From Janthinobacterium aquaticum (GTDB taxonomy: Bacteria; Pseudomonadota; Gammaproteobacteria; Burkholderiales; Burkholderiaceae_D): a DNA stretch of 64,000 bases. Of this stretch, positions 1-14,105 are shown one piece after another (position 1 is the stretch's first letter; the number at the start of each line of letters is the position of its first letter). The position numbers and the translations under genes are program-made. The notes under the pieces are model-generated. The model ran no database searches, was not told where the DNA came from, and saw only the letters and a list, made by a program, of their open reading frames with translations. The DNA lies in the NCBI RefSeq assembly GCF_009208565.1, contig NZ_WFLK01000002.1, positions 434,001 through 498,000 of the forward strand, read 5' to 3'.

Positions 1-1
1 C

Positions 2-3000
2 AGCCAGCCGGTGCGCCGGCGCGATATCCAGGATATTTTCCTCGGTACTGGCCTCGGGCCGCGCGCCTACGCCATTATCGGCCAGGGCATGATTGCGCGC
101 ATTATCGAATCGCGCCCGGAAGAATTGCGCGTGTTCCTGGAAGAAGCGGCCGGCGTATCGAAGTACAAGGAGCGTCGGCGCGAGACTGAAAACCGGCTGC
201 ACGACACGCGCGAGAACCTGCTGCGCGTGGAAGATATTTTGCGCGAACTCAATGCCAATCTGGAAAAGCTTGAAGCGCAGGCCGCCGTGGCCACCCGTTT
301 CCATGCATTGCAGGCCGACCAGGAAGAAAAGCAGAAGCTGCTGTGGTTGCTGCGCAGAAACGAGGCGCAAAACGAGCAGAGCCGTTATTTCCGCGAAGTC
401 GAGCAGGCCCAGACTGACCTGGAAGAGCAGACCGCCAAGCTGCGCAATGTGGAGCTGACGCTCGAACAGATGCGCCAGGCCCACTTTGCCGTCGGCGACC
501 GCTTGCATACGGCGCAGGGCCATCTGTACCAGACCAATGCCGAGATCGGCAGCCTGGAAGCGCAGATCAAGTTCGTGATCGAGTCGCGCGCGCGCCTGCA
601 AGCGCAGCTGGCCACCTTGACGGCGCAGCGTGACCAGTGGACCACCCAGGGCAGCGAGTACCAGGAACAGATCGAGGAAGCCGAATTCGCACTCGAAGAG
701 CTTGCTGCCAAGGTCGAGCAGTCGCAGATGATGGCCGAGCAGAAGGGCGAGCAGCTGCCCGAGCTTGACGCCGCCTGGCGCGCCGCGCAGCACAAAAGCA
801 CCGAATCGCGCGCGAAAATCATGCAGGCGCAGCAGCAGCTGGAACTGGAGTCGGCGCACCAGCGCAACGCTTCCAATATCCTCTCTGGCCTCTTGAGCCG
901 GCGCGAGCGGTTGCAGCAGGAGAAAAACAGCCTGAGCCTGCCAGACAGCAGCCATCTTGAAAATCTCAAGCTGCAGCTGGAAGAAAAACAGCAGGCACTC
1001 GAAGAGCAGGGGTTTTACCTGGAAGAAGCGCTCGAGCAGCAGCCCAAGCTGGAGCAGGAACGCAGCGAGGCGCAAAAGCAGGTCAATGCAGAAACGGCCA
1101 CCAATGCCCAGCTCGAAGCACGCTTGTCGGCCCTGAAGCAATTGCAGGAACGCGTGCAGACGCAGGGCAAGGTGCAGCCGTGGCTGAAAAAGCACGAGCT
1201 CGACAGCTTGCCGCGCCTGTGGCAAAAGCTGCAGATCGAAGCGGGCTGGGAAGCGGCGATGGAGTCGGTCCTGCGCGAGCGCACCTCGGCGCTGCAACTG
1301 TCCAATATCGACTGGGCCAAGGCGTTTTTTGCCGATGCGCCGCCGGCCAAGCTGGCTTTGTATGCGCCGTCGACCGTGCCGCCATTGCCGCAGCCTGATG
1401 TGGCTGGTCTCAAGCCGTTCATCAACCTGCTGAAACTGAACGATCCCGGCCTGCGCGGCCTGCTGCAGGACTGGCTCTATAACGCGTATGCGGTGGAAGA
1501 CGCGGCCGAGGCACTGATGGAGCGCGGCAAGCTGCCGCCGGGCGGCTATTTTGTCACGCGCGCCGGCCATGTGATCACCGCCACCAGCGTGCGCTTTCAT
1601 GCCGCCGATTCGGAGCAGGAAGGGATGCTGGGGCGCCAGCAGGAAATCGACAATATCGGTAAACAGCTGCGCGCCCAGCAACTGCTGGCCGAAGAGGCGC
1701 GCGCCCGTTCGGTACGTGCCGAGGCGGCTGTCAGCAATGCAACGCGCCAGCTGTCCGACCTGCGTTTGCGCGTGCAGCAGCTCACGGCATCGGTGCATAC
1801 GCTGCAGCTCGATGTGGTGAAACTGTCGGAGGTCGAAGCGCGCTTCAACCAGCGCAGCACGCAGATCGGCGCCGACCTGGCCGAAATCGCCGCCCAGGAA
1901 GCCGAGCAACTGCAGATCAAGCTTGAATCGGAAGAGAAATTCGAGCAGCTCGATATGGAACTGGGCAATTTGCAGGAAGCGCACGAGGATGGCCAGACCG
2001 AGTTCCTGCGCAAGGAACAGCTGTTGACCGAGGCGCGCGAAGCGCTGCGCGAGCTCGAACGCGCCGCCAAGGACATCGAATACGCCGAACGCTCGCAGCG
2101 CGCCCGTATCGACGAATTGCGCCGCAATATCGCCACCGCCAGCACCCAGGCGCAGCAGGTCACGGCCAGCTTGCAGGCCGGCCAGCAGGAACTGGCCAAT
2201 CTGGAAAGCGGCGCTGCCAACGACGGCCTGCAGGACCTGCTCGAGCGGCGCACTACGCAGGAGCGCGCGCTGGCCGATGCGCGCCATGAACTCGACCAGA
2301 TCACGCAGCAGCTGCGCATGTTTGAAGATGCGCGTACGCAAAACGAGCGCAGCCTGCAGCCGCAGCGCGACAAGATCATGGAAATGCAACTGAAGGAACA
2401 GGCCGCGCGCCTGAACCAGGAACAGTTTGCCCAGCAGTTGCAGGAAGCTGGTGCGGACGAAGCGGTGCTGGCTGAAAAGCTGCATCCGGACATGCGCCCG
2501 TCCTACCTGCAAGGCGAAGTGACGCGCCTGACCAACGCCATTACAGCACTGGGCGCGGTCAACCTGGCTGCGCTCGACGAGCTGGCGCAGGCGTCCGAGC
2601 GCAAGAATTTCCTCGACGCCCAGAATGCCGACCTGACCGAAGCGATCGAGACGCTGGAAGACGCGATCCATAAAATCGACAAGGAAACGCGCGACCTGCT
2701 GCAAGACACCTTCGACAAGGTCAACCGCCACTTTTCCGAATTGTTTCCGATCCTGTTCGGCGGCGGCCAGGCGCGCCTGAGCATGACGGGCGACGAAATT
2801 CTCGATTCCGGTGTACAAGTCATGGCACAACCGCCTGGCAAAAAGAATGCAACCATCCACCTGCTCTCGGGTGGAGAGAAAGCGCTGACCGCGACCGCAC
2901 TGGTGTTTTCCATGTTCCGCCTCAATCCGGCGCCGTTCTGCCTGCTCGACGAAGTCGATGCACCGCTGGACGATTCGAACACGGAACGCTTCTGCCGCAT

Positions 3001-3171
3001 GGTCAAGCGCATGTCCGACCAAACCCAGTTCCTGTTTATTTCGCATAACAAGATTGCGATGGAAATGGCCAATCAATTGATCGGTGTGACGATGCAGGAG
3101 CAGGGCGTATCGCGCATCGTGGCGGTGGACATGGAGTCCGCCGCCAATTTCGCTACTGAGGCACAAGCAGC

Positions 3172-3175
<4 letters not shown>
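2..3175 (+). CDS. smc: chromosome segregation ATPase SMC (5' partial)
   Basis: C-terminal part (about 1055 residues) of the SMC ATPase, which organises and segregates the chromosome as a dimer. The reading frame is already open at the left edge, so the start codon and the Walker A region lie outside the window. The visible part begins just before the family's GTGLGPRAYAIIGQG Q-loop segment, continues with long Gln/Glu/Ala-rich coiled coil, has a globular hinge around positions 1200-1620 and a second coiled coil. It ends with the ABC signature LSGGEKALTATAL (about 2869-2907) and the Walker B/D-loop LLDEVDAPLDDSN. The stop codon overlaps the next ATG (ATGA), so translational coupling to zipA is likely. 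Very confident family call; only the truncation limits it. Confidence 0.97.
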
Positions 3176-6698
<3,523 letters not shown>

Positions 6699-6761
6699 CC
6701 CTGGCGCGGTGATCATCGATATTTAATTTCGACATTCAACTTTTTATAGCGAAGAATCACC

Positions 6762-7655
6762 ATGAAAAAAATCAGAAAAGCCGTGTTTCCCGTAGCTGGA
6801 CTGGGCAGTCGTTTCCTGCCTGCTACCAAAGCGCAGCCCAAGGAGATGCTGCCGGTGGTAGACAAGCCGCTGATCCAGTATGCCGTCGAAGAAGCGGTTG
6901 CGGCAGGGATCACGGAGATGATCTTTATTACCGGGCGCAACAAGCGCGCCATCGAAGATCATTTCGATACGGCCTATGAACTCGAATCAGAACTGGAAGC
7001 GGCCGGCAAGCGCCAACTGCTCGAGATGGTGCAGAACGTGATTCCAAAGCATATCAACTGCATTTATATCCGCCAGTCGGCGCCACTGGGCCTGGGCCAC
7101 GCCGTGCTGTGCGCCCGTCCACTGGTCGGCGACGAGCCGTTTGCCGTGCTGCTGGCCGATGACTTCATGGATACCGACGAGGGTGTGCGTCCGGTGCTGG
7201 CGCAGATGGCCGACGTCTACCAGTATGAGAACTGCTCGCTGCTGGCGGTACAGGATGTGCCGCGCGCAGACACGCGACAGTACGGTATCGTCTCTGCGCG
7301 CAATTACCAGCCTGACCTGGAACTGGTATCGGACATCGTTGAAAAGCCCATGCCGGAAGAAGCACCGTCGACTTTGGCCGTGGTCGGACGGTATGTGCTG
7401 TCAAGCCGCATCTTCGATCATCTGGAGAAAATCGGCGCCGGCGCTGGTGGTGAAATTCAGCTGACCGACGGCATTGCCGCGCTGATGCGCGAAGAGCGCG
7501 TGCTGGCTTACCGCTACACGGGCCAGCGCTATGATTGCGGCTCCAAACTCGGCTACCTGAAGGCCACCACCGCCATGGGCCTCAAGCATCGTGAAACGGG
7601 CGCCGCGTTCCGCGCCTACCTGGAACAGTTGTACGCAACGGTCGACCCTGCATGA
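6762..7655 (+). CDS. galU: UTP--glucose-1-phosphate uridylyltransferase GalU
   Basis: Makes UDP-glucose from UTP and glucose-1-phosphate, feeding exopolysaccharide, LPS core and trehalose synthesis in the cytoplasm. The 297-residue length is typical. The N-terminal nucleotide-binding motif [19 protein letters not shown] is complete, followed by [19 protein letters not shown] and a conserved VGRYVLS segment. An AT-rich 63-base gap separates it from ligA. Its stop overlaps the def start (ATGA), so galU and def are probably co-transcribed and coupled. Confidence 0.97.
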   Translation: MKKIRKAVFPVAGLGSRFLPATKAQPKEMLPVVDKPLIQYAVEEAVAAGITEMIFITGRNKRAIEDHFDTAYELESELEAAGKRQLLEMVQNVIPKHINCIYIRQSAPLGLGHAVLCARPLVGDEPFAVLLADDFMDTDEGVRPVLAQMADVYQYENCSLLAVQDVPRADTRQYGIVSARNYQPDLELVSDIVEKPMPEEAPSTLAVVGRYVLSSRIFDHLEKIGAGAGGEIQLTDGIAALMREERVLAYRYTGQRYDCGSKLGYLKATTAMGLKHRETGAAFRAYLEQLYATVDPA

Positions 7656-8188
7656 CCGTCAGGGAAATCCTGAAGATGGGCGATGCGCGTCTGCTGCGCG
7701 TCGCCGAGCCAGTGCGCCAGTTCGACACGCCCGAACTGCATGCGCTGGTGGCCGATATGTTCGACACCATGCACGCGGTCAACGGCGCCGGCCTGGCTGC
7801 GCCGCAGATCGGCGTCAACCTGCAGCTGGTGATCTATGGCTTCAAACAGAACGTACGCTATCCCGATGCGCCGCAGGTGCCTGAAACCGTATTGATCAAC
7901 CCGGTGCTGACGCCCTTGTCGCAGCAGAAGGAAGAGGGCTATGAGGGCTGCCTGTCGGTACCCGGCCTGCGCGGCAGCGTGCCGCGCTGGACCCGCCTGC
8001 ATTACGAAGGCGTCGACCAGTTCGGCCAGCCGATCAGCCGCGACTGCGATGGCTTTCATGCGCGCGTGGTGCAGCATGAAGTCGATCACCTGCTCGGCAT
8101 CCTGTATCCCTCGCGCATCGTCGACTTCAGCAAGTTCGGCTTTACCGAAGTGATGTTTCCTGAGCTCGATCCGAATGACGACGATTGA
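7652..8188 (+). CDS. def: peptide deformylase
   Basis: Metal-dependent hydrolase that removes the formyl group from the N-terminal methionine of new proteins. The 178 residues contain the three family motifs in order: [18 protein letters not shown] (metal-binding Cys) and HEVDHLLG (two metal-binding His and the catalytic Glu). The start overlaps the end of galU by four bases. The gene lies apart from fmt, so it is probably one of more than one def copy in the genome (inference). A REP-like inverted repeat begins 22 bases after the stop. Confidence 0.95.
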   Translation: MTVREILKMGDARLLRVAEPVRQFDTPELHALVADMFDTMHAVNGAGLAAPQIGVNLQLVIYGFKQNVRYPDAPQVPETVLINPVLTPLSQQKEEGYEGCLSVPGLRGSVPRWTRLHYEGVDQFGQPISRDCDGFHARVVQHEVDHLLGILYPSRIVDFSKFGFTEVMFPELDPNDDD

Positions 8189-8210
8189 AAGCGCGGCTTG
8201 ATGGTGGGAG

Positions 8211-8361
8211 CGTAGGTCGGATTAGGCTCCGGAGGGGCCGTAATCCGACAACATTGTTGGCGCTGCAGGTGTTTGTCGGATTACTGCCTGCGGCCTGCGG
8301 CTCGTCATGCTGGTGCCGCAGGTGTTGTCGGATTACGGCCTGCGGCCTAATCCGACCTACG
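8211..8361. repeat. REP-like composite inverted repeat, copy 1
   Basis: The 14-base arms CGTAGGTCGGATTA (8211-8224) and TAATCCGACCTACG (8348-8361) are perfect inverted copies. Inside are further copies of the core: TAATCCGACA (8241-8250) and TGTCGGATTA twice (8274-8283, 8326-8335). The inner segment TAATCCGACAACATTGTTGGCG is shared with a second copy near 32905. The arrangement (nested palindromes between the ends of convergent genes) is that of a REP/BIME-type element. It separates def (+) from the convergent PilZ gene (-) and could also serve as a terminator. Confidence 0.85.
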
Positions 8362-8398
8362 TGGATACGGTGATGCGGTGATACGGGTGCGCGGCGCG

Positions 8399-9196
8399 CT
8401 AGCGCACCTTGCGCCCACTACCCAGATTATCAAGCAACACAATCAACTCCTCGCGCATGCTGTCGCTCAGGTTGAGGAAGCGGCAGCCGATCTGTACCTG
8501 TTCGCCCAGCAAAAACGAGCGGAAGGTGCGTGACAGGCGGATTTCCAGGTCGGCGATCATGACCTTGGTCGGCCCCAGTTCAAGGCGTACGCGCGACAGC
8601 TTGCGGCCGACGTACAGGCCGACCGTGTCGCGCGGATGGGCGCGCATGCCGATGCCGCCGGCCGAGAAATCATACAATTGCAGTTCGTAAGGCCGTCCCT
8701 CAAGCACGAAGGCGGCGATATAGTAGACGCCCAGCGGCGTTTCCATGCGGGTCGATTCGCGCCGCTCCAGCACCAGGCAGTGGCTGGGGAAATTGGTCAG
8801 GTAGAAGTTAGGCTTGTCCGGAAAAGGCTGCCACTCGCCATTGATGGTAAATTGCAGCTTGGCGCTGTGCACCCATGACACAAAGGTGGCGTTGCCGTCT
8901 GGCAGGGTCTGGCCTTCATTGAGTTCAAGCACGAATTGCGGCAGATCGTCGTCGACCGACAGCACGCGCCCCATGATCGGCTGTTCGTCACCATTGGAAT
9001 AGATCGAGACGGCATCGCCATTGTCGGCCAGGCTGCACAGTGTTTCGCCGATATCCCACGGGTCGCTCATATGGTGCGGCTTGGTGCCGGGCGCCATCGG
9101 TTCGGCGGCATCGGCCAGGCTGGGCGCACCTTTGCGCAGGGGATTGGGAACGGGATCGGTCACGACGGAAAATTTCTTGGTTTCTAAGTTGGACAC
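8399..9196 (-). CDS. PilZ domain protein, YcgR-like flagellar brake family
   Basis: Protein of 265 residues with an N-terminal YcgR-type beta domain (about 45-140) and a C-terminal PilZ domain. The c-di-GMP-binding signature is visible: an RxxxR element in ERRESTRMETP followed about 30 residues later by DFSAGGIG (D/NxSxxG). Such proteins bind c-di-GMP and slow flagellar rotation or alter motility; that function is inferred from the family. The frame begins at a GTG (9194-9196); no better upstream ATG exists in frame. It is transcribed towards def, with a REP-like repeat between the two ends. No flagellar genes are adjacent. Confidence 0.85.
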   Translation of the reverse strand: MSNLETKKFSVVTDPVPNPLRKGAPSLADAAEPMAPGTKPHHMSDPWDIGETLCSLADNGDAVSIYSNGDEQPIMGRVLSVDDDLPQFVLELNEGQTLPDGNATFVSWVHSAKLQFTINGEWQPFPDKPNFYLTNFPSHCLVLERRESTRMETPLGVYYIAAFVLEGRPYELQLYDFSAGGIGMRAHPRDTVGLYVGRKLSRVRLELGPTKVMIADLEIRLSRTFRSFLLGEQVQIGCRFLNLSDSMREELIVLLDNLGSGRKVR

Positions 9197-9269
9197 AGTG
9201 TATAGGCTTACAGCAATATTTACTAACTAATTCACAATAGTTATTGTTTGCTTATGTTTTGGGCGAAGC

Positions 9270-10019
9270 TCAAAAGTGTTCATCCGCACCCAGATAGCGC
9301 CATTGGCCCGGCGGCAGGTCACCGAGTTTTACCTTGCCGATGCGCACGCGTTTCAGTCCCAGCACCTTCAGTCCCACCGCTTCGCACATGCGGCGGATCT
9401 GGCGTTTCTTGCCCTCGCGCAGGGTAAAGCTCAGTTGGTCTTCATTCTGCCAGCGCACTTTGGCCGGCAGCAAGGGCTTGCCATCGAGCCACAGGCCGAA
9501 GTTGAGCTTGCGCAAGTCGCTGTCGGGCAGGGTCTCGCCCTTGGTGTACGTTACGCGCACCAGGTATTCCTTGTCGATCTCGGTATCCTGGCCGATCAGC
9601 TGCTTGGCCACCCGCCCGTCCTGGGTCAGCACCAGCAGGCCCACCGAGTCGATATCGAGACGGCCAGCGGCCACCAGGCTGCGCAGCTGGGTTGGATGGA
9701 ACTGCTCCGGGCTCTTGTCTTCCGCCCAGCGGTTCTCGGCCTTGATCAGCGCTACCGCCGGCGTGTAGCCATCTTCGGCCTGGCCGCTGACGTAGCCCAT
9801 CGGTTTGTTGATCAGCACGGTCACGCGCTTGGACTGCTCGGCCGCGGCCTGACGTTCGACGGTCACGCGCTGGCTTGGCGTGACTTTGCTGCCCAGTTCG
9901 GATACCACCTTGCCGTCTACCCGCACCCAGCCGCGGGCGATCCATTCATCGGCTTCGCGGCGTGAGCACAGTCCCAGTTCGGACATGCGTTTGGACAGGC
10001 GTAATAATTCTTCGGTCAT
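9270..10019 (-). CDS. rluF: RluF-like rRNA/tRNA pseudouridine synthase
   Basis: Pseudouridine synthase of the RsuA/RluB/E/F group (249 residues). It has an N-terminal S4 RNA-binding domain (RLSKRMSELGLCSRREADEWI), a catalytic region with AGRLDIDSVGLL (catalytic Asp in GRLD) and the typical C-terminal REGKKRQIRRMCEAVG segment. The Ser in RLDxDSxGL, where many relatives have Thr, is shared with E. coli RluF, hence the symbol; exact target position is inferred. Starts at ATG 10019. It lies 42 bases downstream of glnD on the same strand and could be read through from it. Confidence 0.85.
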   Translation of the reverse strand: MTEELLRLSKRMSELGLCSRREADEWIARGWVRVDGKVVSELGSKVTPSQRVTVERQAAAEQSKRVTVLINKPMGYVSGQAEDGYTPAVALIKAENRWAEDKSPEQFHPTQLRSLVAAGRLDIDSVGLLVLTQDGRVAKQLIGQDTEIDKEYLVRVTYTKGETLPDSDLRKLNFGLWLDGKPLLPAKVRWQNEDQLSFTLREGKKRQIRRMCEAVGLKVLGLKRVRIGKVKLGDLPPGQWRYLGADEHF

Positions 10020-10061
10020 GTTGTTCTATCGTTTAAAAGTAGTGCTATCGACGCTGGCGGC

Positions 10062-12629
10062 CTACACCTTGAGCGCATCGAGCAAATCTGTTTCCAGCAA
10101 AATCTGGTTGCGCGCGCTGTTGAGCGCCGCGCCATCAACCAGGAACACATCTTCCACCCGCTCGCCCAGCGTCATGATCTTGGCCGTATGCAGGTTGACG
10201 CGGTATTTGGTCAGCACATTGGCGATCGAATACAGCAGCCCCGTACGGTCGTTGGCGGCCACCGACAGCAGGTAGTACTGGCCCCGCTCATCGGGTCGCA
10301 GATCGACCGTCGGCTGCAGCGGGAAGCTGCGCGACAGGCGCGACAGGCGGCCCTTGCTGGGCGGCGCCAGCGGCGCCTGCGACAGCAGCAGCTCGCCCAG
10401 TTCGTGCTCGATCAGGCTGATGATGTCGCGGTAGCTCTTGGCAAAACTCTGTTCGGTCACCAGGAACGTGTCGAGCGCATAGCCGTGATTCGTGGTGTGG
10501 ATCTTCGCATCGAGGATGCTGAAGTTCTTGCGGTCGAAATAGCTGCAGATGCGGGCAAACAGGTCCGGCTGGTCGCGCACCCAGACGGCCACCTGCAGGC
10601 CTTCGCCGATCGGCGCGAGGCGGCATTTTACCACCGGCACATCGCTGTCGAGTTTGTTGTACAGCGAGCGGGTCTGCCAGGCAATATCGGACGCGTCGTG
10701 GCGCAGGAAATAAGCCATGTCGAGCTGCTGCCACAGTTTCTTGTGGGCGTCTGCCGGCAGGCCGTACAGGCGCAGCGTGGACAGCGCTTCCTGCTGGCGG
10801 TTTTTCAGTTCGCGGTCGGCCGTGTGCGGCTCGCCGCCGAGCACGCGCAAGGTCACGCGGTACAGGTCTTCGAGCAGCTTGCCCTTCCAGGCATTCCACA
10901 CCTTCGGGCTGGTGCCGCGGATATCGGCCACCGTCAGCAGGTACAGGGCCGTCAGGTGGCGCTCGTCGCGCACCATCGAGGCAAAGGCCTGGATCACGTC
11001 CGGGTCCGACAGGTCCTGCTTCTGCGCCACCTGCGACATGCTCAGGTGGTTTTCGACCAGAAACGCCACCAGTTCGGTTTCATCGGCCGACAAGCCGTGT
11101 TCCTGGCAGAACTGGGTGGCGTCGGCCACGCCGAGCTTGGAATGGTCGCCGCCGCGGCCCTTGGCGATATCGTGGAACAGCGCCGCTACATACAGCAGCC
11201 AGGGCTGCGAGAAATTGGCCATCAGCTGGCTGCAATACGGATATTCGTGGGCATGCTCGCTCATGGTAAAGCGGCGCATATTGCGCACTACCATCAGGAT
11301 ATGCTGGTCGACCGTGTACACATGGAACAGGTCGTGCTGCATCTGGCCGACGATGCGGCGGAAATTGGGCAGGTAGCGCCCCAGGATGCTCATTTCGTTC
11401 ATGCGCCGCAGCGCATGAATCACGCCCACCGGTGCCTGCATGATGCGCAGGAACAGCGCGCGGTTGGCCGGATCCTGGCGAAATTGCGCATCGATCTTGA
11501 AGCGCGCATGCCACAGCGCGCGCGTGGCGCGCGAGGTCATGCCTTTCAAGGCAGGGCGCTGCGTCATCAGCAGGAAAATTTCCAGCATGGCCGAAGGGTG
11601 GCGCTCGAAAGTGTCGTCGCCACTGATGTCGATCAGGCTGTTGACCTCATTGAAGCGCGCATTGATGGGCACCGGCTGGTCGTCCTGCGGGAACAGCCGT
11701 GCTTCGATATTTTGCAGCAAGATCGTATTGAGCTGGGTGACCGTCTTGGCAGCCCAGTAATAGCGCTGCATCAAAATTTCGCTGGCGCGGCGCATGTTCG
11801 GGCCGCTGCCGGTGGCCTGCAGTCCCAGCGACTGCGCAATGGCTGTCTGCACATCGAACACCAGTCGGTCTTCGCGCCGGCCGGCCTGCAGATGCAGGCG
11901 CACGCGGATATCCTTGAAGGCGCGTTCTTTTTCCATCAACTGGCGCGCCTCGGTCAGCGTGATCAGGCCGCCGGTGGCCAGCGTGCGCCAGGAGTTGGCC
12001 AGGCCGGCCGCCTTGGCGACCCACAGGATCACCTGCAGGTCGCGCAGGCCGCCCGGGCTTTCCTTGCAGTTGGGCTCCAGGCTGAACGCCGTGTCCTCGT
12101 ACTTGGCGTGGCGCTGGCGCATCTCTGCGGTCTTGGCCTGGAAAAATGCCTGCGGATCCATGGCGGCGGCATAGCGCTGCTGCAACTGCTCGAACAGTGG
12201 CAGGTCGCCGGTGACCAGGCGCGCCTCCAGCAAGCTGGTCTGGACCGTGATATCGGCTTTCGACTCGCTCATGCATTCGTCGACGGTACGGATGCTGTGG
12301 CCGATTTCCAGCCCCAGGTCCCACAGCAGCTGCACCAGCGCTTCGAGTTTTTCCTGCGTGGCGGCGTCGGGCGCCTGGCCCAGCAGGATCAGCAGGTCGA
12401 TATCGGAATAGGGAAACAGCTCACCGCGCCCGTAGCCGCCCACCCCGACCAGCGCAGTGTCGTCTGGCAATTGCGCTTCTTCCCAGGCTTGTGCCAGCAC
12501 CCCGTCGACGCTGTGGCGCAAGCTGCGCAGCAGCTTTTCGGGCTTGCCGTCCGCCTGAAAGGCGGCCAGGATAAGCTGGCGGTCAGCTTTGAGTTGCTGC
12601 TTGAGTTGTTCTCGAACGTGCTTGTTCAT
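10062..12629 (-). CDS. glnD: [protein-PII] uridylyltransferase/uridylyl-removing enzyme GlnD
   Basis: Bifunctional nitrogen sensor that uridylylates PII proteins when glutamine is low and removes UMP when it is high. The 855-residue protein contains the nucleotidyltransferase motif GGYGRGELFPYSDID (metal ligands about Asp76 and Asp78), a GlnE-like linker, an HD hydrolase domain (FHDIAKGRGGDHS, about residue 487) and two C-terminal ACT domains that bind glutamine. Length and domain order are standard. It lies 41 bases downstream of map on the same strand; map-glnD adjacency is common in proteobacteria. Confidence 0.97.
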   Translation of the reverse strand: MNKHVREQLKQQLKADRQLILAAFQADGKPEKLLRSLRHSVDGVLAQAWEEAQLPDDTALVGVGGYGRGELFPYSDIDLLILLGQAPDAATQEKLEALVQLLWDLGLEIGHSIRTVDECMSESKADITVQTSLLEARLVTGDLPLFEQLQQRYAAAMDPQAFFQAKTAEMRQRHAKYEDTAFSLEPNCKESPGGLRDLQVILWVAKAAGLANSWRTLATGGLITLTEARQLMEKERAFKDIRVRLHLQAGRREDRLVFDVQTAIAQSLGLQATGSGPNMRRASEILMQRYYWAAKTVTQLNTILLQNIEARLFPQDDQPVPINARFNEVNSLIDISGDDTFERHPSAMLEIFLLMTQRPALKGMTSRATRALWHARFKIDAQFRQDPANRALFLRIMQAPVGVIHALRRMNEMSILGRYLPNFRRIVGQMQHDLFHVYTVDQHILMVVRNMRRFTMSEHAHEYPYCSQLMANFSQPWLLYVAALFHDIAKGRGGDHSKLGVADATQFCQEHGLSADETELVAFLVENHLSMSQVAQKQDLSDPDVIQAFASMVRDERHLTALYLLTVADIRGTSPKVWNAWKGKLLEDLYRVTLRVLGGEPHTADRELKNRQQEALSTLRLYGLPADAHKKLWQQLDMAYFLRHDASDIAWQTRSLYNKLDSDVPVVKCRLAPIGEGLQVAVWVRDQPDLFARICSYFDRKNFSILDAKIHTTNHGYALDTFLVTEQSFAKSYRDIISLIEHELGELLLSQAPLAPPSKGRLSRLSRSFPLQPTVDLRPDERGQYYLLSVAANDRTGLLYSIANVLTKYRVNLHTAKIMTLGERVEDVFLVDGAALNSARNQILLETDLLDALKV

Positions 12630-12670
12630 GGCGCGATGGTCAGGGCAGGTGGCAGGTGGGCGGATTCGGT

Positions 12671-13480
12671 TCAGGCTGTCTTGATGAATGCCGGCGGCGG
12701 TGGCATGCCGGGCGAAACGGTCAGGATTTCATAGCCTGTTTCTGTCACCAGCACCGTGTGCTCCCACTGCGCCGACAGGCTGCGATCCTTGGTCTTGATG
12801 GTCCAGCCATCGTTCATTTCGCGGATGTCGCGCCGACCGGCGTTGATCATCGGCTCGACCGTGAAGATCATGCCTGCTTCAAGCCGTTCAAGCGTGCCGG
12901 GCTTGCCGTAGTGCAAGACCTGCGGCTCTTCATGGAACACCTTGCCGATGCCGTGACCGCAAAATTCGCGCACCACGCTGTAGCCGGCTTTTTCCGCATG
13001 CTGCTGTATGGCGTGGCCGATATCGCCCAGATGCGCGCCCGGTTTGATCTGGTCGATGCCCAGCCACATGCATTCATAGGTCACTTCCGACAGGCGCTTG
13101 GCCAGGATCGACGGCGTGCCGACCAGGAACATGCGGCTGTTGTCGCCATGGTAGCCATCCTTGATCACGGTAATGTCGAGATTGACGGCGTCGCCATTCT
13201 TCAGAACCTTGTCGCCAGGAATGCCGTGGCAGATCACATCGTTGACCGAGGTGCAGATGGCTTTCGGGTACGGCGTATAACCGGGCGGGCAGTAGTTGAG
13301 CGGGGCAGGGATGCTGCCCTGTACGTTGACCATGTATTCATGGCACAGGCGATCGAGTTCGCCGGTGGTCACGCCTACCTTGACGAACGGCGTGATGTAG
13401 TCGAGCACTTCGGCGCCGAGCTTGCCGGCGACGCGCATGCCTTCGATGTCGGCGGCGGTATTGATACGGATGGTGGACAT
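12671..13480 (-). CDS. map: methionine aminopeptidase, type I
   Basis: Removes the initiator methionine from nascent proteins, acting after deformylase. The chosen start, ATG at 13480, gives 269 residues beginning MSTIRINTAADIEGMRVAG, which aligns with the E. coli enzyme; the open frame extends 79 codons further upstream but that part is AT-rich and unlike the family. Metal-binding and substrate motifs are present: NLDITVIKDGYHGDNS, GHAIQQHAEKAG, CGHGIGKVFHEEP and MIFTVEPMIN. Elsewhere map is often divergent from rpsB; here a TonB receptor gene lies between them. Confidence 0.95.
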   Translation of the reverse strand: MSTIRINTAADIEGMRVAGKLGAEVLDYITPFVKVGVTTGELDRLCHEYMVNVQGSIPAPLNYCPPGYTPYPKAICTSVNDVICHGIPGDKVLKNGDAVNLDITVIKDGYHGDNSRMFLVGTPSILAKRLSEVTYECMWLGIDQIKPGAHLGDIGHAIQQHAEKAGYSVVREFCGHGIGKVFHEEPQVLHYGKPGTLERLEAGMIFTVEPMINAGRRDIREMNDGWTIKTKDRSLSAQWEHTVLVTETGYEILTVSPGMPPPPAFIKTA

Positions 13481-14105
13481 GGGTGTTTCGCTATCTGCAA
13501 AAAAAGATAAAAAAGCGCAGACCTGTTTTTCAGGAAAAAAATCTGCAAATATGCCGAAATTATAAACGAGCCAAACATGTGCCGCGGAGGGACTTTCCGG
13601 TAGATTGCCGGCGCCTTTGGCTGGTGCATCGAATTGGTGCGGGCTGAACTCGAGGATACCGGCATGGGTGTTTTTGCTGCTTTGCAAGTAGTGCTGAAAG
13701 CATGGCGGAATGAGCACTTAAGCCAGTATTTGAGTGCTCCGTGCCTCTGCACCGAAGCGTGGCATGCCAGGCCGTACTTTCAGAATAGTGCACCGGATTA
13801 GGGAAAATGCGGCGGCGCACCAATGTAACGACGTTTTTTTGCATATCAAAATGAGATATTTTTTACGTCAAAAAAGTGTTGTTTATCTGCTGAATTAACA
13901 GTCTTGCTTCATTGACAGTGCCGCTGGGAAAGTGGTTTGATGACGTCCATGTCATAAAACGATCATGCAGTGTCGCTCATAAAGCGACTAACAGACAGGG
14001 ACATGTCCGTTGCATTTGGTCGATAAAGACATTGAACATAATTTCTTGTGTTCACAAGAGCCTGACTAGATCAGTAGGTAGTAGTATTTTCAAATCGGAG
14101 AATTT
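13481..14105. other. AT-rich intergenic region between divergent map and TonB receptor
   Basis: About 625 bases without a convincing gene. The part next to map must carry its promoter. From about 13840 the base composition becomes markedly AT-rich, with A/T runs around 13841-13880, consistent with a regulatory region for the downstream receptor. No conserved operator or riboswitch fold was recognised. A Shine-Dalgarno-like CGGAGAA just precedes the receptor ATG. Confidence 0.5.

Noticed and set aside
10188-12734. Very long open frame on the plus strand opposite glnD
   Set aside because: It is an antisense shadow created by the strong GC bias at third codon positions of glnD; composition is Gln/His/Ala-rich and no family is recognisable.
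13481-13717. 79-codon N-terminal extension of methionine aminopeptidase
   Set aside because: AT-rich and unlike the family; ATG 13480 reproduces the normal N-terminus.
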